Assembly (NCBI GenBank): GCA_015179125.1
Contig: WHVA01000136.1
Location: 168,268-232,267, forward strand
Reading direction: 5' to 3'
Length of the DNA: 64,000 nt
DNA from: Gautieria morchelliformis
Taxonomy: Eukaryota > Basidiomycota > Agaricomycetes > Gomphales > Gomphaceae
Shown here: one piece after another, positions 44,340 to 52,325 of the stretch
Position numbering within the stretch: the first letter of the stretch is position 1
Layout: each line of letters starts with the position of its first letter
Program-made: the position numbers and the translations under genes
The notes under the pieces: generated by a model
What the model was told of the DNA's origin: nothing
The model's database searches: none
What the model saw: only the letters and a program-made list of their open reading frames with translations

Positions 44340-46226
44340 GTGCCAGGGCTGTGGCATCCCATTCATTCATCATCGCATGGCCAAAGATCCCCATGCACTA
44401 CCCGGGTCGATATCGGCAATACCGTAGCCACTCCCCAGGCACATGGCCCATATGTTGCCAGTTCAAATTGCACCAAATGCCTTCGTGTGCGAGGCAACCG
44501 GAACTGCTACCCTAACCATCTGTGTGTGAAATGCTGCTGCCATGAAGCACTACATAATCCTGCATGCCCGCTGTGCAATGTAAGGACACACCACGTTCGC
44601 TCAAACACTCAGCCAAATCCCTCTGCTTTTTCTGCCCCTCCAACAGCTGCTACTCCTCTGACCGCTGCTACTCTTCCGATCGCTGCTACTCCTCCGATTG
44701 CTGCTGTTCCTCTGTCCACTGCTTCTGCTTCTGCCTCTACACCATCTGCCCCTACCCCCCCTTCAGCTCTGACTGCTCCTATACTTTCCAAAGCATCATC
44801 TATATCTACGTTGAGTCAGCCAACTCGGCCTGATTTGTCAAATAGCCTTCCTCCGGGCTGGGGACAACAACACACCAATGCATTGAGTAGGCGTGACAGA
44901 AGTGGAAACTACCGGGTTGACATACAGACCAGTCAAAATGTAATCCAGCTGACACATAATATGGTCTGGTATGCGGCTGTAAGTGAAATCTCAGATATCT
45001 ACAGCCAACCGTGGATATGTATGTCAAGGCCGATACTCCACCCGCTGTTATATCTATTCAGCTATTAAACTCTTTCATGGCCCTTGATATTGCCGCTGCA
45101 GGATTCCCTGCACTTGTACAGATCATGAACATTGATCCAACTTCCATATTCTGGGTTTATGTAAAAGGTGAATGGGTACTACATCAAGCGCACATGGGCA
45201 GCGGCTTTTGTACCGTGCTCTGGCTGTCGAAGCCACATCATGTCCAGGTCTTGATGACGAATTGCAAGCTCAACCATGAACAGATGGGACAAGGCTGAAG
45301 GGATTAGCATTGAAGAGAAAGGGGTCAGAGACAATGAGCTCCAAACACTCAAAGCTATTCAAATCATCGGCAGACGACGGTTATGAGATGTCAGCAAGTA
45401 GGGAACCCTCGACCCCAATCACAGCAAACAGTAATGAATCACACTTATCGTCTGGGTCATCTCTCTTTGTTACTACTTCTCCTACTGTCTCACGCTTTAG
45501 TAAAACACCAAGCACATTCACGACATCAAACGCAGCATCTCCCTCACCCTCACCACTCCCCGAAACTCTCAATGCTATTGCATACAATGGATCCCTGTCA
45601 AAAGATACAATGTCAAATACATCGTCGCATCCCCCTTCGAAGCCAACTATGGTCCACCTTCCCCCTTCCATGCTTCCTAGCGAACGACCTACTGCCGACC
45701 CGCTAGGCCCTCTCAAATGGCCACATGAATTCTTCTTTATTGATGTAGAAGGTCTCAAAAAATACGACATTCAAATGAAGACACGTAAAGGTGCTCAAAA
45801 GGAGGTGTTCCAGGGTATCTTTGGCGTTACCTGCATGCGTGAGACACTTCGACAAAAACGGCTATTCCTACAGGAGATTGAGCGTAAGCAGGATGACCTA
45901 TATGAAGAATTCTTATCAATGGGACAGGTTCATGAGGCGCGGTGGGCTCACTTTGAGAGCCGTGCAGCTGATACAAAGATACGATTTAAGGAATGTCTGG
46001 AGCTGCTTAGCAGAGCAGTGGCGCCTACAGCCAGCAGGTGCGTGCACCTGTCAATGTTCTTGATTCCTGGCTAATATATGATAGACAACAAACCGACGAT
46101 GCAGGCCCCAAAGTTGAAGAGCTGGAGTCAAATGCAGATGAAATTATCAAAGACCGTGTGGCTGAGGTATACAGTTCTGAAAAAATGACGAGGGACACTA
46201 CTGGTGCGTTGAATTGCCTATCATAA
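44340..46226 (+). pseudogene. Uncharacterised agaricomycete Cys-rich protein family locus, frame-broken
   Basis: The first part encodes a compact Cys cluster, 'CTKCLRVRGNRNC' then 'HLCVKCCCHEALHNPACPLC'. A Ser/Thr/Pro/Ala-rich linker follows, then 'ADTPPAVISIQLL' and 'IFWVYVKGEWVLHQ' (frame 2, from 45005). The second part (45310-46074) encodes a Ser/Thr-rich linker and 'KWPHEFFFIDVEGL' with a long charged region. A third piece (about 46111-46200) reads 'PKVEELESNADEIIKDRVAE'. This order (Cys cluster, linker, W-P-x-x-F block) recalls a recurrent, unnamed agaricomycete ORF family. Frames join at 44978/45005 only if a 26-nt GT-AG segment is removed. A stop (about 45296) separates parts one and two. 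It is either a degraded single gene or two genes. Confidence 0.5.
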
Positions 46227-46276
46227 CTTTACACTCAGCACTCATACTCGTTCAATTTGTATCAGAAACTGCTTAG

Positions 46277-47201
46277 TGTCCGGTCTGCCATGATCCGCTT
46301 CCTGCACAGCCTTCTCCCCGTCTGAAAATGCTCCTGGAGCTTAATGCATGGTACGAAGAAGACTATGCTCCAGGCTCAACATGTGAACTTGAGCATTGGG
46401 AGATTCTCTGTGCCCTACATTACTTGGAGTCTCATAGCTGGTACCATTTCGGTATTACATACAACTTCCCCACTATGCTCGACAAAACCTGGATTAGGTC
46501 TCATGTTCGCAGTTTACAAGAGCACTGTGCGTCAGTGATTATTCATGCACCAGCTCACGAGCGATTCCGCAACATCTGCGAAGTGTTTGAAACCAAGGAC
46601 GGGGACCTCATACACCCTACTTCAATAGACTGTTACTCGCGCAAGCGTGGATGGCTTAGGAGTGTGGGATAGTGTGTATAGACTAATCCTAGACTGAGAG
46701 GTAACTGACATGCTCTATCTTAGCTTTGGTGAACAAGGCCTCGAAATTATCGTGTAAGCTCTGGAATCTATGTTTCCAGAAGACAATGGAATTGTTCAAC
46801 ACATCAAGCCCTTGGACAGGCATACGTACCTTCGATATGTGCTTTCTCATGAGGTTACTGTGGAATTGGTCAAGAAACGTGAAGGGTGTCCTCATTCGGA
46901 GGCCAAAGCAATGGTTGATGCTAGTTGGGTATGGGGTGGCGCAATACATCCTCTTGCAATGGGTACCGCAGGTGAATATGTCAATGTGGAATACATGAAC
47001 ATGCTATGCTCTAAGCATCAGGACTCATTCGACATCCAAGCTGGCGCAACTAAAGGGAAAGGAATCCTCCCAGGTGAGCAATGTGACCATTGTTCATTCA
47101 CAATCAAGGAGGAGGAACAGGACTTTTCGATAGGGATGAAGGCCTTGTTCGACAACGTCATATTAAGTCCCGAAGGCAATGAAATCATTGTCATAGACTA
47201 A
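46277..47201 (+). pseudogene. RTC4-like domain gene with an in-frame stop
   Basis: The frame from 46277 gives 'CPVCHDPLPAQPSPRLKMLL', then 'WEILCALHYLESHSWYHFGI' and 'SVIIHAPAHERFRNICEVFE'. After an intron (to about 46723) come 'FGEQGLEIIV', a TAA at 46755-46757, 'ALESMFPEDNGIVQHIKPLD' and 'YLRYVLSHEVTVELVKKREG', and it ends 'IIVID'. The pattern is that of the fungal RTC4-like domain (named for yeast Restriction of Telomere Capping 4). In relatives the residues around the TAA are continuous coding, so the stop probably inactivates it unless 46752-46779 is spliced, which would remove conserved residues. It lies 50 bp after the Cys-rich locus and could be its continuation. Confidence 0.65.
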
Positions 47202-47235
47202 TCAATTGCGATGAGTTATAGCTACTGTACTTCAC

Positions 47236-47394
47236 CTTATTCTCGTCATCGTACGATCCTGCAATTCTTTATTTCTTGTGCATCCATTCATATCTCCATG
47301 CTTGCTCAGCCTTATTCTTGTCATCGTACGATCCTGCAATTCTTTATTTCTTGCATGTCCACTCATGCTTCCATGCTTGCTCATTATCAATCAG
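47236..47394 (+). repeat. 75-bp tandem duplication downstream of the RTC4-like locus
   Basis: The unit 'cttattctcgtcatcgtacg...' at 47236 recurs at 47311 with few changes. Noncoding, probably in a 3' UTR. Confidence 0.9.
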
Positions 47395-47494
47395 CTGTAT
47401 TTCTTGATGTGCTCTGCTCTACCTTTTGATACCTATCCTTAGATTGTATGCCTCGCTTTCTACCATCTGCCGATATATTCTTGATGCTGCTATG

Positions 47495-48970
47495 TCATTG
47501 CCATGCGATAGCGAGCACGACAGGCGGGCGCTGACTGCGTCTCCAGGGGCTTTCTGATCCGTGTACCTTAGTTGGATTGAATGCCTTCCAGAAATCCCTC
47601 AGCTCAGCAGTATTCGCATCCTTTCCAGGTGTCGCCCCCTCTCCAATCCCCACTCCGCCCACCCCCATGCTTAACCCCCCACTCACTCCACCCATCCTAT
47701 ACTCAAACGCAACACCCTCAGCCCCTGCACCTGCACTGCCTGGCAAGGCCCCTGGGGCAAAGAACGAAGCGCTCTTGTTCATCTCTGCAGCAACAACCGG
47801 GTCATCAAGACTCATGAGCCCAAACGCATTAGAGACACCTTTGGGCGGCGCGAGGGGCGCCGTTCCTGTGCTGAGGCTCGGGTTGTGGTGTTGTCCATGC
47901 TGTGATCCATGCAGCGTACTATGATTCTGCTGTGATCCCTCCGCGAACTGGAGCGTGTGCGCGAGGCCCAAAAACGTATACTCCCCCGCGCGCTGCTGTA
48001 GTTGGGCTTGGGGTGATGCACCAAACTGGAACATTCGGCTGGTGTCGAACGTGAAATCTGGAGCATGTGTGTGGACATTATTGTGCTGCTGCTCGTGTTG
48101 TTGCTGTTGCTCGTGCTGCTGCTGCTGCTCCCCCAGCTGACCGTGCGGTCCCTGATGCCCCTGATGCTGCTGTTGTCCCCCCATGACCCCATCATACAAG
48201 AACCCCGAGGTGCCGAAGGCTCCCGGATCTGGCCCCTCCCCAGTGAGAAATGCATCAAAGCCCTTATTAGGAGGGTCTGGGTATGGGGTCTGATGCATGT
48301 GGGGTCTGATGTAAGTGTGCATGATAATGGTCGTGCTTGGTGAAGGGTGCGTGAGGGTGCTGGGGCTGTAAAGTGCAAGTCGGTGAATAACAGCATAGTG
48401 AGGTAAGGTGCCAAAAAAAAAAAGTGAACAATCGAGTGAAAGAAGTGCAAAGTGGATAATATTGGCACTAAAAACCAAAAGTAATTCAAACTGAATTTTT
48501 CAAGGTTAGACCTACCGATCGATCCATTACTTCTCACATCCAACGCCTGTGGATACAGCGGTACAGTGAAATGAAGGCGCTCAGGAAACAGCGCAGCCTC
48601 GCTGCTCATGTCAGCACTCACAGATACCCCGATGCCTACACCCACACCATCACGACCAACTCCCCCGGAGCCCGCAGGAGCACCTGCCGTGGGGCAGGGG
48701 GCCATAGAAGGCACTGTGGGTGGCACAAACAAATTGTGGGTGTGCTGATGTGCGGGATATTGGGGATGTGGATGTGGATGTTGGGCATGGTGCTGCTGGG
48801 TGTGTGGGTGTGGGTGTGAACTGACAAATGATGTAGATGAGGGCGCCACTGGCATCGAGCTGATAGACGCAGGTATGGAAGAGATTGAGGAAGGTATGGC
48901 GGAAGTGGAGGCGCGACGTGCATCAGAGACCTTGGTGTACGTGCATTTGGAGTTGGGCTGGAGGCATTTG
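47495..48970 (-). CDS. Gln/His-rich putative transcriptional regulator, 5' end interrupted
   Basis: The last exon (about 48330-47495) encodes Gln/His runs, 'GFDAFLTGEGPDPG', 'FTFDTSRMFQFGA', 'FGLMSLDDPVVAAEMN', and near the end 'NTAELRDFWKAFNPTK'. An intron (about 48518-48340) separates it from an exon (48970-48519) rich in Ser/Pro/His ('HPHPHTQQHHAQHPHPH') that opens with 'CTYTKVSDARRAS'. The Cys-x-Tyr end recalls the last Cys of a Zn2Cys6 cluster, which would make this a fungal zinc-cluster factor, but only the tail of such a domain is present. Exactly upstream (48966-48970) is the target site of a 1,228-bp LTR element, so the 5' part is displaced or lost. Regulatory function is inferred from composition only. 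Confidence 0.5.
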
Positions 48971-49085
48971 TGTTTGAGAATCAAACGATATGATAGTTGG
49001 TTACAACTACATGAGGAGCTAGTGTACAACGTGAAAAAACTAATGAACCGTATGATGTCAACATAATGTCGCTTGCATTCCAACA
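48971..49085 (-). repeat. 3' LTR of the mini element
   Basis: 115 bp, bounded by TSD 'atttg' on the left. Differs from the 5' LTR at about ten positions, so the insertion is not brand new. Confidence 0.88.
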
Positions 49086-50083
49086 CCTCCTTGAGCGATG
49101 GCTTCTCGAGTGATGGAAAGTCGAAATGTAATCAGAACAAAGAAGCTGCGCTTCTATCGCCTGTTTCCTCTTTCTTCGGTTCGGGACAATTGGACTTGTA
49201 ATGACCTTTCTTGCCACAACTGTAGCAAGTGATCTCGGAAAGTTGTGTCTTGATTTTCTTGTTCTTGACATCTTGTACAGAATAGATAGGTCTTGAGAGT
49301 TCTACGACGTCTTCGTGGGCATTGTGTCACACCTCCTAATTCAAAAGACAGGTGATGACATTTGGAAGTGTGAGTTCATTCGGGGGCAGGCTGTCAAGCG
49401 TGATGATGAGCGTGGAATACGAATCTGGTAGTCCAGCTGTGAGTGCAAGAATGATGTCTTCATCGATAACCGTAACTCCAGCAGCGTCGAGACGGTACGC
49501 GGTATTTTTGACATTGGCAATCCATGAATTCATGACCTGGTCGTCCTGTTTCTTCATATACAGGAATTCACGGTGAAGGGCAAGGCAGGTCGCAAATCTG
49601 CGAGCATGATGGACTTGTTCAAGGTTCTCACTCTGTTGGGTTACTGAACTGAGCGTGAGGAAGCTGGGACGGTTTGATATGGAGTATGATTTTCACACAG
49701 GCCACTTGCTGCTTCTTGATGTAAGCATGAACGGCCTTAGAGCTGTCAGTGCCCACGGGGCGATGCTCAGTCCCATCAACCACATCCCAAAGGTCCTTCT
49801 CAATGAGCAGGGCCTCCATCATATAACACCAGTCCACATAATTTTTCTCATTCAACTTCTCAAACTGAGTCTCTGGCATGATTGCAAGTGATTTGAGCTT
49901 TCAGTAGGCTCAACAACAGTGCACGCTTTCGGTAGACGTGACTTTCAACAATTGAGCTTTCGGTAGGCTCAACAACAGTGCACACTTTCGGTAGGCGTGT
50001 CTTTCGATGAGTGAGCGTGCTTTCGGTAGGCGCGATTTTGAGTGTCGACTTCGGCCTCGACAGGCAAGGGGTGTACGTAGTTG

Positions 50084-50198
50084 TGTTAGAGAATCAAACG
50101 ATATGATAGTTGGTTACAACTACGTGAGGAGCTAGTGTACAACGCGGAAAAACTAATGAACTGTATGACGTCAACATGACGTCACTCGCATTCCAACA
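50084..50198 (-). repeat. 5' LTR of the mini element
   Basis: 115 bp, exactly the length of its partner. The TSD copy 'atttg' follows at 50199-50203. Confidence 0.88.
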
Positions 50199-50344
50199 AT
50201 TTGCTTAAGGGTGGAGATAGGGCATGTGTCCATGTCGGGCGACCGCGGGGGAGAAAAGGTAAAGCAGCGGAAAGAGATGAAAGCAAAAGAATGAAAATCA
50301 GGAACCAGGGACTCAAATAAGATGGAATGAACACCACGCACCAT

Positions 50345-50950
50345 GAGCATAGCGGTAGCAGTGGTATCAGCTTCTAGAAACTGAAGGAGGGGGACCTTAA
50401 CATGCAGAAGGTTTTTAAACGTGATCCTAACTTCGAAATGAGGACGAACAGACAGACCTGGTATATGATGCTTTTACCCGATGCCGTGCTCGTAGATACG
50501 ATTACGTTTCGTGACTGTCGTATCGCGTTAATGGCGACAGCTTGATGCGTATAGAGGGTAGAGATATTTTGGGCAGATTTGAGTGCATGGCTAATCATGG
50601 GAGACAGGGGAGCGTCAAGTGAACCTGAACTTGTGATTGGAGCATTCAAATATCAGAGAAGAACAGATGTAAAATTCACCTGAACTTCCTGGAAGGGACG
50701 GGAAGGTTTTCCTGTATGCGACTTGGCCCTTATACCATTCCAAACCAACATGTTTATTCAAGTCCTCAGACTCATAATCCTCCGACTGCCTCCCAGTGAT
50801 TTCTCTAAGTACCTGTTCTACCAAAGGCCGAGTTTGTGAATCCGGAATAGAAGTTACAGAACTCGATTCATCTAGAGCATAAGCCTCGACTCTGTGTGAT
50901 TTTGGATCCAAGGGTAGGTGATCCCATGACGCCGCCTTTAAAATCTCCAC
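50345..50950 (-). pseudogene. HRQ1: Truncated HRQ1-type RecQ4-like helicase (N-terminal part)
   Basis: Minus-strand exons 50950-50680, 50624-50458 and 50395 to about 50342 join in frame. They encode 'GLEWYKGQVAYRKTFPSLPG', 'GSLDAPLSPMISHAL', 'STLYTHQAVAINAIR', and the Walker A block 'VIVSTSTASGKSIIYQVPLL', then 'FLEADTTATAML'. This is the start of the DEAD/H core of Hrq1, a 3'-5' DNA helicase in genome maintenance. The next expected block ('YPTKALAQ') is absent. The sequence runs into a spacer and the Gln/His-rich locus interrupted by the mini LTR element. Helicase motifs II-VI and the C-terminal DUF1998 region are missing, so it cannot be an active helicase. Intron positions look intact, so the break may be recent. 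Confidence 0.8.
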
Positions 50951-51044
50951 CAGGGATTAATCTGCGGGGGTTGCTCCCAACAATCTGAATATAAACGCCA
51001 TTAATTCACACTCTCGTGTCAAGAGCAAAGAATCTGACTCATCC

Positions 51045-51258
51045 TGGCTCATCCACAGCCTTTACAAACCGATCATTTCGTGTGTGTGTCATCTCGAACC
51101 CACGGATGCTGCAGGGCTGCTTCCCGGCATTGTCAGCGATGAAGTTATCGAGATACTCTCTGCGGAGAATGTCAGTAAAATTTATGACATCAGTGCGAGT
51201 GCAGCTCACCTGGCGTCCGGTCCTTCAGCACAAAGTGAGCTGTGATCTGCTTATATAG
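51045..51258 (-). pseudogene. Two-exon coding-like fragment, unrecognised
   Basis: A GT-AG intron (about 51210-51160, minus) joins a short exon ending '...EGPDA' to 'REYLDNFIADNAGKQP' and 'IRGFEMTHTRNDRFVKAVDE', which ends in TGA. The protein-like composition and clean splice signals suggest a real exon pair. It could be upstream HRQ1 sequence or a different broken gene. No family recognised. Confidence 0.35.
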
Positions 51259-51259
51259 G

Positions 51260-51818
51260 CAATGTGGCCTGCGCAAGGCCATGGTTCAGCACGATGCCAG
51301 CCGCCCTTGGCAGAAAGTAGTATACTCATAGGAAGTAGATAATGCAGTCTAAGATACATGTTAGTGCTTAGTTAAACACAAACAGTGAGTGAGACGCCAA
51401 CAAGTCAAGTATTCAAAAGTGAGTGTAGTGCATTCAAAGTAAAATACTCATTAGGTAAATCATGACTTCTAACATACTGTTGAACTCCCAAGTAGCTCTT
51501 CTTGTGGAATTTGGTAGGGTGCATGTCCTCTATTCTCAAGCTTGGCAACCATAATAAGATTGCGACGCCGAATCATCTCATCAAGGAAGACATTGTATCG
51601 GTCGACTCGCATCTCACGCACCATTGGTAGAAACCCACCGATCCAGGCGTTGGTTTGCTCAGCAGTCGACGAATTGAATCACCACTTTCCGGTTTCAGTT
51701 GTAAGTTCAGGCCAAAGGAGTGGGTTACAGTTCTCGGCACACCACTGATCAGTTGCCTCGTGTTTGCATTTGTAATGAAACACATCGACCGGCAGTGCAC
51801 AGCGGTCAAAATATGTTG
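51260..51818. other. No supported gene
   Basis: Short frames only. Left flank of the copia insertion. Confidence 0.4.
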
Positions 51819-52312
51819 TGGAGGACAGGAATTATAGGCAGTAGGAATGGACTTCTTGCTCAAAGAATAGACTAGAAAACAATTCACTCTCTCAGTGAAT
51901 TTAGTTGTCACTGTAAATATATTATACACTACCTAGAAAACAATTCACTACAGAGGATTTCTAGGTTAATAAATCGAAAGAATGCTAGACTAATTTACTT
52001 GCCTCTCTCAGTGAATTTAGTTGTCACTGAGAGAGGGGGGAACTGTTTCACTGCGCATGTACTACTACCCGGCCCTTTAGCGCCCAAGAGCTCGCGCGTC
52101 GAAGTCATTTCAGACTCCGCTGGGTGCAGCCGCTTGTGAAAGTAGGAATAACAAAATGAAATAGAGAGACAGGGAGTGAGTGGAAAATTTTGAAAATAAC
52201 CAGAGAAATGGATGCATAATACAAGAACAAAATGAGAAGAAATTGAGAAACCACACAACAAATTGGATATATTATGCTTGATTTTGGTGCAGGAGCATAA
52301 ATGCACCCAACA
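51819..52312 (-). repeat. 3' LTR of the copia element
   Basis: Ends (minus) '...CTGTCCTCCA'. Contains two copies of 'ctctcagtgaatttagttgt' and the terminal 'TGTTGGGTGC'. Confidence 0.9.
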
Positions 52313-52325
52313 CGCCCCCTCAAGC

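Larger units (their letters stand above)
48971..50198 (-). mobile_element. Mini LTR retrotransposon (1,228 bp) with gag only
   Basis: Two 115-bp LTRs (48971-49085 and 50084-50198) begin TGTT and end AACA. The whole unit is flanked by the 5-bp duplication 'atttg' (48966-48970 and 50199-50203). The interior encodes, on the minus strand, copia-type Gag pieces: 'KLNEKNYVDWCYMMEALLIE' (49879-49628), 'VIDEDIILALTAGLPDSYST' (about 49557-49336), and a zinc knuckle 'CYSCGKKGHYKSNC' (about 49235-49170). No protease, integrase, RT or RNase H is present. It must depend on another element for movement. Short repeats with 'ctttcggtaggc' (49900-50035) lie in its leader. Confidence 0.9.
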
